Assembly (NCBI GenBank): GCA_003427395.1
Contig: BFEA01001044.1
Span: 217,331-262,063, forward strand
Direction: 5' to 3'
DNA from: Chara braunii
Taxonomy: Eukaryota > Streptophyta > Charophyceae > Charales > Characeae
Length of the DNA: 44,733 nucleotides
Positions 11,574-24,430 of this stretch are shown here, one piece after another (within the stretch, counting starts at the first letter, position 1; the number at the start of each line of letters is the position of its first letter). The notes below the pieces were generated by a model. That model had not been told where the DNA came from and did no database searches. It worked only from the letters and a program-made list of their open reading frames with translations. Position numbers and translations under genes: made by a program.

Positions 11574-12511
11574 TGCGAGACACAAGGCCTCGATAAGCCC
11601 TACTGGGCCCCTATTTGTGACAGTGTCGGCCGCCCTAAGTGAGGGCAGGCTCGACAAACGACAAGAGGCCTATTTTGGACTACGCAACTGGGGGGAGATT
11701 CAGGCAATTGCGCAGCGCCAGTTGGTTGAAAGCGCCCAGGCCCTGATCTCCTTTATCAAATGCACCTGAGTCAGGCCCTGGGCGAGATACGCAGCATGGA
11801 CCCTACTCAAGCTGCGGGCAGTTGGGCACGGGTAATTGTCACAGGCCTTGGGCCTGATCCGTTTGGTCTGGGGCTCTGTCTGTCTGGGCCTACCGGAAGC
11901 TTCTGGGCAGGGGCCCAACGCAGCTAGGCTGCACGCGAGGCAGGCAGGCCATTTCCGTTTAGGAAAGGGCCTACACACGCATTGGGCATTCGGGCACTAG
12001 CTACATGGTGCGCAAGCGCTCCTGCGCTAACGCTGGCTAGCGCTCACGCGCTCAAGGGTGAGATCGAAGGACCAGGTAGCCATAGCCGAGCTGCGCTGTT
12101 GTATGTTGGATGGGGCGCATGGTGGTCCTTGGGTGCATGTGGCATCTGTAAGTCGGGGAACGAGGTTGTGAGTGATACGAGAGACATACCTGGTGCTTGA
12201 AGCGTACGACATTGGCCGAGACCTGCTCGTACTTCGGGGAGTTGTTGACGTCATCGGTGGCATTATAATTAGGCTAGATAGGATTTGCCATCTGTAGTCT
12301 GGGTGCTGAACCCCAGATAGAATATCGACATTGGCTCTTTGTTGATGATGACGAGACTATTCCAGCATTGTCAATTATGAGTTTTTGCTGTGTTTTTATT
12401 TGGTGGAACTCGTGATGCAATTCTGGTATTGGTTCGATGTCACGACTATCTAGTCTCATGTGTATGATATTGTTTGATTTATGAAGTTCGCTATCGCTCA
12501 TTTTCCTTGCA
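11574..12511 (+). repeat. 3' LTR of the chromovirus
   Basis: This 938-bp LTR runs from TGCGAGACACAA to TTTTCCTTGCA. It is the fuller of the two LTRs, with 170 bp (11720-11889) and about 38 bp (near 12318-12358) that the 5' LTR lacks. It also preserves the uninterrupted site (about 12302-12320) where the 5' LTR has its MULE-like insertion. No convincing TATA box was picked out; TTATAATTA near 12266 is a weak candidate. Confidence 0.78.
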
Positions 12512-14971
12512 TTTATCTCTTTTGCAATTTAGTATTATTCTATTGTAAATTATTTTGTAACTTGTTGCATTTCACTTGTTGTAACTGCAGCAACGAGTGC
12601 AGTTATTATTGCTATTTGTTGGAACGACAATAGTTTAATATAATTATTATTACTTCTGCAATAAGTGTTGCAGCTGCAACTGGGAGAACAATTGTAAATG
12701 TTTTAATATTGCAATAGTTATCTCAATTGCACCAATTGCAGATATTTTTGTTGTTGCAACATTTATTACAACAGTTGTTACAAGAAGTATTGCAATTAAT
12801 GAGGACAACAACTTCAGGTTCAGTTGTAGTTATAACTGAAGTAACAACAACAAACTTTAACAAAATTATAAATTCAATGCGATTTATTATGACCATCAAT
12901 TTTCAAGATCTCACAATATAAATTAAATTTTTATTTTTCAAATTATTTTTTTCATTAATTTTAATGAAATTATATTTCAGATATTGTCCTCCTGCCCATA
13001 AGCTCTTAGATATTCGTCGTTCCTCAATTAGTGAAAATCGGTCCCCTCCTAAATTGGTGACATATTATCCAAAGGTGGGCGACTCTCAGAGTTGTCGAAT
13101 GAAACAAGTTGGACAATTATGAGGGAGGTTATAAACATGTGTCGTGGTGAATGATTAATACAAGTATATCGATAAATATGTGCAAGATGAGTGTATTGAT
13201 TGTACTTTATCTTTGCAAAAATAAGCATAAAAGATAACTTTGTGAGACGATAGGGTTGATATATTTTAGGCGTTTCCCATTTGTACAAAAGATTCAAGAC
13301 CGGATATTTATTTTATCAGCTTGACCCAAATTGTCGTTACACTCATTATTATAACACTTTATATATTACATCTTTGTCTTCTTATTAACAACCCTTGTTA
13401 AACGAATAAAAAATAATAAATCATAATCAATTGAACATTTTACACAATAGTCACTTTTAATAGTAGATTCAAACTACGCAGTTTAAAGTTTAAACAATCA
13501 ATTGCAAAGGTTTACAAACAAAATATAAATAGTGGCACTTAATGTTTTAAAACTCGTTGTTGTTTTTAACTTGATAAATTTTCACATTCAAACAATATTT
13601 TATTTTACGGAAATGAAATAATATTACTGTTCTTGTAAAGCAAATTAATGTGTCAACATTCATGGATCAAAATTATTGGCCTAGCAAAATATTTTATTGA
13701 TATTAAAAAAAAACTTATGTTTAAGTATAGAAAATTTATGTATTTTTACCCATGTCGACATGAAAACAATATTTTTCTAACGTTGCTTCTAGTACTTCTG
13801 ATTCATTGTGATGTTTGAAACTTGCATGCTAAGTTTGAAGAAGGACGGCGAATGAATGTGAGCAGAGAGATCATCACACTGAACTTGTATGAAACTTGCA
13901 TGATGAAACTTCATTCTAAATGCACACTGAACATGCAATATGGAGGAAACTCGTTCATCTTAGCAAAGAAAGAACACATCACGTTTTTCTACTTGTCCAT
14001 TATCATCAAATAAGATAAAAATTATGTTCTGCCATATCGGATCATCCACCTTCCTTGACTGTGTATCATGAGGTCAACCCATGCCATTGTTGGGGGGAAC
14101 TTTAGAAACAATGGGAAAGAAAAATCAGACAACGGATGATGATGATAATTTAAGAGCTACCTCCTCCTCCTCCTCTCTCCTTATGTCCATCATGTCCGTC
14201 CTAGCCCACCTTTACCTCCCTTTCTTCGTCATCATCCACCACCTCTCCATCATTATACTTTACCTCCTCGACCATTCAGTGTCATAAGACAAACCATTTT
14301 ATTATTGAGAGAAGTCATGGAAATGGCAGAAAAAAGAATTTGAGCGGCGACTGCCTTCTCCTCATCTTCTTTCTCTGCCTTCCTCCACCTTACGCTCCGC
14401 CATGCTCGTCCTTGACCACCTTGATCTTCCCCTCTCTGCCATCCTCCTTCGCTGCTATCCTCTGCCTCCTTTTCCCCCTTCACTTTTAATTCATCATCAG
14501 TTTTTCCTTCCACCAACTCAACATCTAACATCTCGGTTTGTTTTTCCCACAGAGTTGGAGGAATGAAACACGTTCGGAAAAAATAAACACGGAAGTATTA
14601 CCGAGACCCAAGACCTCTAAAGCATAACGTATAATCCCCCCCCCCCAAAATAACATCCGCTTATCCCCCTTAAACGACGATGCAATTCCGTTTTTGGCCC
14701 TGATAATTCCCACTGCAATTTTCCTTGGCCACGTCTTCTCCCTTAGTCATTTTCTCAAAGTTGGTCGGCCCGGACTCATGTGGTGTGACTGCATTTTGCT
14801 TTCAAAGCATAAGGAAGTATTAAAATGTAAAAGAAAAAGCAACCAATGGAATGTACAAGAAACAAAACTCACATTTCTGATACAGAAAAGTATTCCATTT
14901 CACCAAAGATACGAGGTATGCATCAAGGAATCGAAAGGTGTTTCCAGTAGCACACGATATGCTAGTAACAA
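12512..14971. other. AT-rich spacer, no recognisable gene
   Basis: From 12540 to 12900 the sequence is crowded with TTGCAA / GTTGCAAC and AACAAC words, many palindromic, which looks like an eroded simple repeat. From 12900 to 14100 it is very AT-rich with no protein signature. From about 14160 to 14530 it is CT-rich (CTCCTCCTCC runs); the charged minus-strand frame there is a by-product of that composition. A run of about 11 C occurs near 14637. Confidence 0.5.
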
Positions 14972-15060
14972 TGTCAAGCGCATCAGTTTCGCAGGGGGAC
15001 CCTCCCCATAGCGTCACGCATGATTTAGCAGGACTTCTAGGATACACTTCTCAAGGAAAA
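14972..15060. repeat. Partial copy of dispersed repeat R
   Basis: TGTCAAGCGCATCAGTTTCG, then GGGGGACCCTCCCC and GCGTCACGCATGATTTA, match the first part of the repeats at 15306 and 34995. It breaks off after about 90 bp. Confidence 0.6.
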
Positions 15061-15305
15061 CTTAAGTCTTCTGTGCAAATTCGCACGTAGTATCTTTTTC
15101 AATCGATCCCAGAACCGTAATGTGCACAAACAAACAAACGTCTCACGTAAGATTTTGAATAAATTGCGTGACGACATGAACCTCATCAATTCAAATAGCT
15201 ACGCAGGAATATGTACGCAATTGCAATAATTGTGTACTATGTGGTGTCCATAACCATGAAATCCCTTTTACACATTCAAACTCAGATGTTGGCTAACACT
15301 CGTTA

Positions 15306-15692
15306 TCAAGTGCATCAGTCCCACGGGCGGACCCTCCCGGCCCCGTCCTGCATAATTTCATGGGACTTATCTCGTAGAGCATTGCCGTTCAAGTCGAATG
15401 CGTCGACAATACATCTCACGAACCCCTACGACACGATAGTGACATGCAAGATATAACTTACCTCCAGTCGTGGGAGTTATCACCATCCCTCAGGTGGGCG
15501 TATCTCCACCGAGCTACCGAACCAAGTGTGAAAGTTTTTCGTATGCAATTACGAAGATGGTCTTACCGAGAGCGTTTCTCGTTCGTTGTAGCATAGGTGG
15601 TACGCCTTGTTAACGCCCGAATCGGACCCGTGCGCGAATTGTCGCTCGAAGCGCTGATCTCCCCAACGTGATTTGATGTCGCTGACTAGGAC
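15306..15692. repeat. Dispersed repeat R, copy 1
   Basis: This copy aligns through its length with 17436-17837 and 34995-35428. Shared landmarks in order are CATCAGT..GACCCTCCCGG, CGAACCCCTACGACA, GGGAGTTATCACC, CACCGAGCTACCGA, GCGTTTCTCGTTCG TTGTAGCATAGG, ATCGGACCCG and GACTAGGACG. On the minus strand the segment GGTAGCTCGGTGGAGATA resembles a pol III A box, with a weak B-box-like GGTGATAACTCCC after it. A SINE or a solo LTR are both possible. Confidence 0.7.
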
Positions 15693-17435
15693 GAACAATT
15701 TATAACATAAAAAATGAAGGGCAAATCTTCATGTTTTTTAACGTTTTCCTTGAGTTTATATGAATTTAAATTATCCTTAGATATGTACATGTCATATTTT
15801 TTTATATTGTAAACTTTTATTTTTATAGTAGTAATAAGTTGGTGAATGTTCACCTATCTTATGTCAATGTGTCCCAATACGTTTCAATATGTATCTACTT
15901 ACTTTCAACTTCGTATTTGCAATGTAAGACTTTTTTGCAATATAGGAAGAGAGACCTTACCGAGCCAGCGGGCAAGTGCATTGGTTTTTAAATGCGGTGA
16001 TTATCCCCCTCCCCTTCTCCGACTCCACTCCTACAAATGCGCTCACGCAGAAGTATGTGTAGTTTCTAGAGACGTAGTCGAACGATGCAAGAAGGTGATA
16101 AGTTCTGTAACTTGTGCTAAAATTAAAATATAAATTTATACTTTATACAGAAGTTGAACATACAGATTGGTTGGACAAATGCATACAACTTGTAGACTGA
16201 ATATGTTTATATAGGAGTTTAAATAGTATTCACCTCCTGTGTATTTTTTTCATACAAAATCTTATATTGTTTTAACAAAAAAAAATTATTTTTTTGTTCA
16301 TGTAAGTTTGGTCAAATTCATTTATGTACACTGTAAAAGATGGCGATATACAATATAATGTCGTAATTGGTTGAACTTACAACAATGTGTGTAGAGTTAT
16401 GAACATATAATTTTTTTTTTTATTGAAACTATTTGTATGTGTTCTTTAACATGTCTTAGTCGGTAGATGCGTTGTACTTCGATACAAAATTTCAACTTAA
16501 TATATTTAATGAGTACACGTCTGTCGACGACGACATGTTGAAGGCAAAATCACTCCTACAGAGTTTCGATTAAGGGTAATGGAGTGGACAATACATGACG
16601 CCCTAATTGGTTCACGTGAATAAAACATAGGTGGGTGTTGAAGAACGTAAAACAATGTCTATACTTGTCTTGACGGATAACCATTTATTTTGATGAAATT
16701 AATTATATGTTGATAATATGTAATCCATCAACATATCTTAGTCTACATGCGTCTTGTACTTCTCACAACCTATACTCTGACTATGCAACTTTTGCAAAAG
16801 TGTGACATAATCATCTTTCGCAAAAGCGTGACTTAGTCAGCCTTTGCTTCCTTTCGCTTGACTTGGACACAGTACCACATGTCTATGGACTGCGTGCTTC
16901 ACAATATCAATGCATGGTACTTTCTCGAGTTTTCATTGATATGTCACTGCTTAGGTTTGTGAGTCGCGACTTTTCGTCTGTGAAACATGACTTTTGACTG
17001 TGGGATGTGACTCTTGCCTTTGGGATATGACTTTTGTCTGAAAAAGTGTTATTTGCCTTCGGTATATGATCTTTCAACATGAGACGTGACTTCTGCTTAT
17101 GGAATGCAGCTTTTGCCTCTGGGATGTGACTCTCCACCGGGTACCTGTTGGACTTGGCCCGTGGGGTATCCGACTGTGACTTTTTTGCCGACTTGGCTTA
17201 ATTTCAACTGAGACTTTGACATTGAGATTATAATTTGGGGTCTGCATCATAGAATCCTTCCAACCATATGACTTATCCAACAATGTAATTTGGCCCTATA
17301 TACTGATGTTAAGGGACACTTGATCCAATTTCCAGCAGGCGCAACTATTGACCAACGGAATGGAGCGATCAATATTGAGGGAATGGTGGGCGAGCGTGTC
17401 CCCTCCTACTGACACTCCCTCCTCCTCACCCGCTG
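15693..17435. other. AT-rich spacer with a 20-22 bp minisatellite
   Basis: No gene is recognisable. From about 16965 to 17135 a unit like TGTGACTTTTGCCTTTGGGA repeats about nine times with much variation. On the minus strand it would read as a degenerate peptide repeat (SHIPKA..), which I take as a by-product of the tandem repeat rather than a protein. Confidence 0.55.
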
Positions 17436-17837
17436 TTGGGCATGACGGTCCCACACCCTGCGGCGAGCATTAGGACCTCACGGTCGTGTCACGCTGGATG
17501 TTTTTTTACCGAGTCAGCTAGATATACCTCTCCAAACGTGCATGCCAGTTATACCTCTCGCGGCTCCCTGTGACAGGACAGAGCATGCGAGGTACAACTC
17601 ACCTCTACCTGAGGGGCTGTCACCACCCTTAGGTAGGTGTATCCCTGCTGAGCTACCGACTCACGTACGAAAGTTTTTACTTGCAATTGCAGAGGTAAGT
17701 CGGCCGAGGGTGTTTTCTCGATCGCCGTAGCATAGGTATACGCGCGGTTGAACGCCTAAGACTGACCCGTTACATGTCGGGCATCGAGGCGCTGATCTCC
17801 TGAAGCGGCTTACTATCCAGGTCGACTTGGCTGACGA
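17436..17837. repeat. Dispersed repeat R, copy 2
   Basis: This copy has the same landmarks as copy 1: GGACCTCACGG, CTCTCGCGGCTCCCTGTGACA, GGGGCTGTCACC, GCTGAGCTACCGA and CGCCGTAGCATAGG. Its minus strand has the best A-box-like segment of the family, GGTAGCTCAGCAGGGATA, close to a tRNA D-arm. The following B-box-like GGTGACAGCCCC is only about 20 bases on, shorter than in a tRNA. Confidence 0.7.
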
Positions 17838-20580
17838 TCTTTCACTCATGCTATATCCTATTTTATCTGAACTTAACCTGTAAATTTTATATGTTATATA
17901 AGTCCTTCCAAAATCGATACTACATGACGAATACAGTTCAAAGGTTGAGACTGGAAAGGTAAGGAGATGTCTTTTACACAGAGGCAAACATCAAAATGAA
18001 CAAAGGTTTGCCTTTTGAAAGAGAAACAATGAGTAGAATCTTGGCCTTTCAAACAGACACCACAAACAAAAGTAGACTCATGGTCTTTCAAACACAACGA
18101 CATGAATAAGGCTCTATGACCTTGCCAATTATCCTAATATATCTAGCATCAAGAAAGAGTAAAGTCTAAAAACCAAACCGAATGTACAAAGGTTAGGTGT
18201 CGATGAAATGTCTGAGTCGGGGCTCAGATAAGCATAAGTTCAACAATGCGAGTTGAGTGAATAGCACGTGGTTGGCCGATTTACTGACCTGCAGATAAAA
18301 CAAAGGCATTTCACAATCCTAACAGAGTCAACCATTCAGTCACTTTCACACACAATACACTTGTACTTCCAAACCCCTTTGCCAGACATTCTTTTTTCGC
18401 CTCAGTCATTCAATGACCTCTTTTGACAAAATACAGACCCTTTTAGATAATAACCTGAAAATTAGAAATGTCATTCAATACAAAGGCTGATGCAAAGTAT
18501 GGGTGTGGAAGGTGAGTGAGGGTTGAGTTGGCGAACCAACCAGTTACCATATGGCTACAACATGCAATCTTACATAAACTCATAAAAAACTTTCTTATTT
18601 AAGATGACCTGCAATCACACACAGGTCAACAAGGTCTCAACACCTCCCTCACTATCGACATGACCCTATATGAAGTTCAACAATATGAACTTCAATTCTA
18701 ATGGGAGACTATGATATAGTCCAATCAAATGTATGTATGAAGGAAGAAGACCCCCACATGAGCCTTCATCTCATACTTACTAACCTGTATGGATTCGAAG
18801 GAGCAATTGGATTACTTAGCCATGAGTATCCTACCACTTCTTTTTAGTCTAATAGACTTAGACTGACCATGGGATGACCTGCACAGAGGTACCCCACTCC
18901 AAGTCAGTCAACCTAACAGTCTAAATGCGTATGTATGTACAGACAGGTAATAGGATGTCACTCACACATAAGCCTTATCCTATTACTCGTTCTGAACCAC
19001 TATTCTATATTCATTCATTCATTAGATACAAAGCATTTGAGGGCGGTACAGTGAAGGGTTTACATGATGGGACTGAGAAAACAGACGAAGTCCTTTTCCG
19101 TTTCGTGTCTTTATTCTTCTTTCTCATCCCCCTCATCCTTTCTCCTTATTCCTTGCTTCATTCTCTTTTCTGCTTTTTTTTTTTTTTTTTTTCTCTACCC
19201 TTTTCATTTCAACCTCCTGCCTAAATGACCCTGCGTGCACTTGGACTTGCTCTAGGCCAGCGTGCACGAAGGCGCTCATGACTCTAGCTAGACACATGGT
19301 TCATATGCACATGTGTGATTGTGCTGACAATCAGATCAGAACAAAAGGTATAGGAATGAATCGACAAATAATAATAATAATAATATTAATAATGTAATAT
19401 AATATAATAATAGTAATAATAATGCAAGAAATATGAATGAGTGAGATATACAGAAAACAAAGTTACAATTATCATGCAAAAGTCTAGATAGTTAGGTAAC
19501 GAGTAGAGAGTTCAAATGAACCAAAATTTTATATAAATGAGAGCGATATAGTGACCTCGTGAGCCAACGTTCAAACCCCTTTAAGTCACATCACTGCAGT
19601 AATCAATGTCGCTCCTATTGTTTGTTGCTCAGTGCACTACCTACTTTACTGAACCTACCTATCCTACATATGTTCTTGCAACAGGCTCACCTCGACTTCA
19701 AAGATCAATATACATGACGTCAACATTAATGCCGGCCTCCCACAAACACCAGGTACGTGCTCTCGCCTCCTCCCATCACTATTATCAACTCACACTGCGC
19801 CTCCTTCCTCAAGACCATTGCTGCTCATCACCCTCTCGCATCCTGCAGTTCGACTATGGACGCTAGGGCCATGTTGTGCCCTACACCACTCAGCGTCCAA
19901 GCGCGCCCCAGCTAACACTGCAGCGCCCCTCACCACTCAACACCTACGAATGCACCCCAGGCTAGCTTGCGTACATGCAAATACTTGCGCAGTGTTGCAG
20001 CAGCGTGTCTGCTTTGCTTACCTAAGACATAATGTCTTAGAATGGTTGGCTTCCTCCCTATATGGGAGGTGTTGCTGTTACTGGATTGTTTCAGCCTGAC
20101 AGTGGAAGTTTTCAAAAGCTTCCCGTTGAACCCTAGTGTTGGAGCCCAGTCTTATGCTTACATTTGAGGGTCTGGGCCCTTTACAACTGGGCACGCCCAA
20201 GACTATCCTGGCTTTGGATATTTGCGGTGTTTGCATTGGCTCGTGGGGTAGATGTGATGACATTGCTGCATTCTGATCTGCTCGCGGCTACTTGGTGATG
20301 TGTCGGTCTCACAATGCGTGTGTGTGTGCCCAGGGCGCAACCGTCCACGTCCTAAGCTCCGCTGCCTGACGCAGCTGCTTCCCTTGGAAGAGCCCAGGCT
20401 GTACTTCAACCAACTATCGTGCTGCATCTATCCAAAACCCACATCTGAAGATGCTGAGACAACCCCCTCTCGTGGGTACTCAGGCCCACCTTCACTTAGG
20501 GCGGGCACGAGGCCTGTCGAGGGCCGCTGCTCAAAACACGTGCATGCCTGATAAGGGCCCTGCGAGGGCTCATTCCTCAC
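17838..20580. other. Spacer with short tandem and simple repeats, no recognisable gene
   Basis: A TGGYCTTTCAAACA motif recurs near 18043 and 18082. GACCTGCA occurs near 18605 and 18876 next to GGTCAACA-like words. A run of about 20 T lies near 19171-19192, and AAT repeats occur at about 19366-19425. No protein family or structured RNA was recognised. Small palindromes such as CTAAGACATAATGTCTTAG (20022-20040) occur. Confidence 0.45.
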
Positions 20581-20582
20581 AA

Positions 20583-20586
20583 TATT

Positions 20587-20628
<42 letters not shown>

Positions 20629-20632
20629 TTAT
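20583..20632 (+). repeat. AAT microsatellite
   Basis: About fifteen tandem AAT units, followed by a short A run. Confidence 0.9.
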
Positions 20633-20964
20633 AAAAAAACAATGTGCGTTGCACCCAGTGTCGACAGTCGGCGGAGACAAGGTTGTCTGTATGCAGGTAC
20701 CCAGACAACATTAGGACTAAGGGGAAGTCTGCAACTGTACACAATCCAGGCCTCCGGTTGTGAGTCAATCCGTACGACTGTAGGAGGGGATCAGATGCCA
20801 GATCGCCTCGTCAAACACATCAAAAGGCCAGTCTTCCAAGAGGTCAACATTCATTCTTGTTATGCCGCCTTGACACTGGCTTGACGCCCACTTGACATCG
20901 GCCGTGTGCGGGTACTGTGGACGACGTGAGACTGTGGCAGCATGCTGGCGCCGTCTGTTTTGTG

Positions 20965-21440
20965 CGCCAGACATTGCTGATGTGGCGCAGACCATCTGTC
21001 AACATTGTTGCTGTGGCGCAGACCATCTGTCTACATTGCTAATGCGGTGTTGCCACTTGGCTTTACTACTGACGTGGCACATGCCACTTGTCTACATTGT
21101 TGATGTGGTGCTGCCACCTGTCTCTTTTGCTGATGTGGCGCAGACCATTTGCCTCTGTTGCTGTGGCGCAGACCATCTGTCCACCTGGCTTTACTGTTGA
21201 TGTGGCACATGCCACTTGTCTACATTGTTGATGTGGTCCTGCCACCTATCTACTTTGCTGATGTGGCTCAGGCCATTTGCCTCTGTTGTTGTGGCGCTGC
21301 TGCCTGTCTACTTCGTTTATGTGGCGCAGGCCATCTGTCTCAGCTGCTGTCGCGTTGCCCTCTGTCTACTTCGTTGATGTGGCGCATACCATCTGTCTTA
21401 CCTGCTGTGGCACTGCCGTTTGTCTCTACTACTAACGTGG
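20965..21440 (+). repeat. Minisatellite of ~30-33 bp units with a ~129-bp higher order
   Basis: The unit TTGCTGATGTGGCGCAGACC ATCTGTCTAC repeats about 14 times with variants. A block starting TGGCTTTACT at about 21058 recurs at about 21187 with the same order of variant units (GTGGCACATGCCACTTG, then GTGGTGCTGCCACCT, then GTGGCGCAGACC), so blocks of about four units were copied together. Frames across it are rich in Cys and Trp only because of the repeat. Confidence 0.8.
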
Positions 21441-22133
21441 TATTTCTGTGTGAGCAGGACTTATCCGACTTGTTACCGGGTACTGTTTGATGACGAGGAG
21501 GCAAGGGCAGGCCCGAGGGAGAAGTGGGTACAATTGGGCTATTCTCCTGATGGTCATTGATCATCTCTTCCACCCTCTCAATGTCTATTCCCCCTCCACT
21601 CTCTTCGTCTGTTGGTAACGAGACATTGTGTCAAATATCACTTTCACGTTAACGGGAGACATTGTGCAGGTCTGACCATACTTGCGCTACGGCGTCTGAC
21701 GAGTATCTCTCAGACTCTCAGTTTTAGGTTCATTACAATAATAACAATAACAATAATAATAATAAGAATAAGAATAAGAATGATGCAAGGAAAAAGACCA
21801 GAAACGAGATGACAATAAACAGAATGCACAATCACATTGAAAGCTAGAAAGTGTCAAAAAAACAGCATTACACCAATATGACACCAATGGAGAATCGTAA
21901 CAATGAAAACCAATTTCAATGAGAGCTTGCTCTTGCCGCCACCAACACAAGAGTCCAGTCCCTTCCCCCTACTTGGCGCTTGGCGCCCAGCCTACTTTCT
22001 ACACAACTACAATTTGCCTACTAATTGACAATACAACCGTTAAAGTCAACAGCCTACGAAGTACTTGAAGATGTTTGCTCAAATGCAGACCATTGCCAAT
22101 ACCAGGTATGCGCCCTTACATCATCATCATCGT

Positions 22134-22136
<3 letters not shown>
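21441..22136. other. Spacer with mixed ATA/AAT microsatellite
   Basis: No gene is recognisable. Simple repeats of AATAAC / AATAAG occur at about 21735-21780. Confidence 0.45.

Positions 22137-22201
<65 letters not shown>
22137..22201 (+). repeat. CT dinucleotide microsatellite
   Basis: An uninterrupted run of about 32 CT units. Confidence 0.95.
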
Positions 22202-22204
<3 letters not shown>

Positions 22205-24260
22205 CGCAACATAGCGTGATCCGTCTCGATTCGCAGCATACCGATCACAGTGTGGGGAGCATGACAGGCACATGCACGCACCCCAACAAGCCGCACGGAT
22301 GACGAGCCGACCTCACGACGCTGTCGGCTGATGCATCATACATCCCACAATCTCCACCACTGCATAAGGTGAGTACGGGATACACGGTTGAGGTCGTCCG
22401 CGCTGCCTTTCGATGGCACCACTCGAACAACAAAGAACGCAGAGCCTCCTTACCAAGTCACGACACCTCCCCACCAGCCGCAGTGGAATCGCAGCACAAC
22501 ACTTTCCCGTCACGTCGAGCAGCCGAGACCATAATATGGAGGACTCGACAGACACTATTGCACATTCAACGATCGTGCGGATGGAAGGTAAGTGATCTTT
22601 CCCTCGTCTTACTTGTTCTTCTCTTTCTCCTTCTTCTTCTTCTTCTTCCTCTCCTTCTTCTTCTTCTTTTTCTTTTTCTTCTTTTTCTTCATCTTCTTTT
22701 TTCTTCTTCTTATTTTCTGTTATCCCCGAGTGTTAATCTCTGCGAGCATCGTGCGCCCGTTTTTGTAGGCATCGCGTGCTCTTTCTTTGTAGGCACTAGG
22801 TAGGCAACCTCAGTGCGCACCCCCAACGACAAATCGTCGAGATTACTGCGATCCCGACTCTTTATCGGACCATTCAATCGGTAGGAGCAAAAGACGGTGC
22901 ACACAGGGGGCAAAAACGCATTTATCGCGAGCTAATGACTCGCTCCCACTGGGTATTCCTCGTTCAAGATCGATGATTACAACAATCTATTCCTGCCTAG
23001 GCAATCGACTCGTTGTGTAGAGCACTTCAACCCATGTAGGTAACTATCTCCCTTTCTCTCCTATCGTTTTCCTCCATCCTCTCCTTCTCCTTCTTCTTCT
23101 CTTCTCCTTTCTCCTCTTTGTCTTCTTCTTCTTCGTCTCCATTCCCCTCTGTGCACTCCTCTACCTTGCGCTCTCCTTCCTCCTGCACCATACCTGGCCA
23201 CGATGCTATCCCGATTTCATTTAAATGTAGAAAATCGATCTCCCCCCTTGTCTCCCTCTCTCGCACTCTCTCTGTAGGTACGTTCCCCTGCTCACTCTCT
23301 ATCTCTTCCTCACACACACACACACACACACACACACTGTGACACAGATACACACACACACACACACACACATATGAGTGTGGAAGTGTCTATTTCCATA
23401 TCCTAGCCATAGATTGATACGATTTCGGTCACCCTATTGGTGGAAGTATCGTGAGGCCACTTGCGGGGTTCACACACACACTCACACGATCGTATACACG
23501 CATATACACCCGCAGTAATGCATATTTTCTAGTTTAAGTGTTAGGTTCCTTTTGTTTTGTTCCTCCTGTTGATATGAGTATAGTAGTGCATCTTTCCATA
23601 TTCTAGTGGTAGATTCATTTAGTTTTGTTCATCTTGTTGACGAAAGTAGAGCAAGGTCGCCGCTCGTTGGCCATACACACACTTAAACACACATACAAAC
23701 ACTCTCATACATATATAAACGTATACACTCACACTTTCACATACACACGCGGTAGTAGCGATAGATTCACTCGATTTTGCTCATGACACGGAGGATAAAA
23801 GCACACAGTTCAACAAGTCTGTGATGTCGGCCTATCCTTCCGATGTCGCCGGCGGATGCTCGTCACATCCCGTAAGTTTCCAGCCTAGCATATGGTAAGC
23901 AGCGGATTCATGCCAGGTAAGTATCCTTCTCCCTTCCCCTCTTCTTTCTCTTCTTCCTCTTCTTCTTCTTGTCCTCTTTTGTTCTTCTCGTTCTCCTTTC
24001 TTCTACCTTTTTCCTGCGCGACCATCTTCGCCTTACTCCTCCCTCTATGTGCATGCCTTTCTTTCCTATCCCCCTCGTATGTTTCTTCTCACCACGCCCA
24101 TTCTCGGGGCAATTGCTTGCACACTCCCATACTCCCTCTGCTTCCTTTTGCGGTGTCCGCTCCTCTACGAAGGAATCTGCTCCGAGCTGTAGGCAGACTG
24201 AGCGCGATCGAGGTCCGACAAGCTTCGGCATACGAGATAGTCCTCACTTCCTTCACCGAA
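22202..24260. other. Pyrimidine-rich region with repeated splice-donor-like motifs
   Basis: CTT/CTC tracts lie at about 22610-22715, 23050-23150 and 23930-24010, and CA microsatellites at about 23311-23337 and 23348-23371. Splice-donor-like words stand next to the tracts: GGAAGGTAAGTGATC (22585), CCAGGTAAGTATCC (23914), ATGTAGGTAACTATC (23034) and TGTAGGTACG (23274). No frame between them resembles a known protein. Whether these are exons of an unknown gene or a repeat cannot be settled from sequence alone. Confidence 0.4.
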
Positions 24261-24261
24261 T

Positions 24262-24300
24262 CTACCTAGTTTCGGAGGCAGATTCATTAAAGTAGGTCTA
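24262..24300 (-). repeat. Fragment of SINE core
   Basis: TAGTTTCGGAGGCAGATTCA matches the body shared by the SINE-like units at 25555, 25735 and 26518 (GTTTCGGTGGCAGA and CTTCAAAGGCAGATTCATG). The head is missing. Confidence 0.45.
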
Positions 24301-24430
24301 TGAGAGAATAACAACGGAACCAAAGTAAAATCTTAAGAAAAATAAAAGAAAACAAATCTAACCAATAAGTTAATAACACAAAAAAAAAAAAAAAATAAAT
24401 AAATTAAAGCAAATCTAACTACTAACAATC

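Larger units (their letters stand above)
4692..12511 (+). mobile_element. Ty3/gypsy chromovirus, deletion derivative with two nested insertions
   Basis: A complete frame of an LTR retrotransposon is visible. The 5' LTR (4692-5903) and 3' LTR (11574-12511) share sequence from TGCGAG to CCTTGCA. A PBS follows the 5' LTR, and a purine tract abuts the 3' LTR. In between are gag, an aspartic protease fragment and a chromodomain. Reverse transcriptase, RNase H and integrase are absent, so the copy is non-autonomous. Gag carries stops and frameshifts. By eye the LTRs are roughly 85-90% identical, with many transitions, so the insertion is old. I could not identify a clear 5-bp target duplication (flanks TTCTA and TTTAT). 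Two MULE-like elements are nested in it, so they inserted later. Confidence 0.8.

Noticed and set aside
12001-12501. Minus-strand frames shared by both LTRs (LDSRDIEPIPELHHEFHQIK and following)
   Set aside because: They share the LTR origin, contain stops, and show no family resemblance or codon-level constraint.
22960-23371. Lys/Glu-rich and Cys/Val-rich minus-strand frame (23027-23371)
   Set aside because: It is a translation of CTT/CTC and CA microsatellites.
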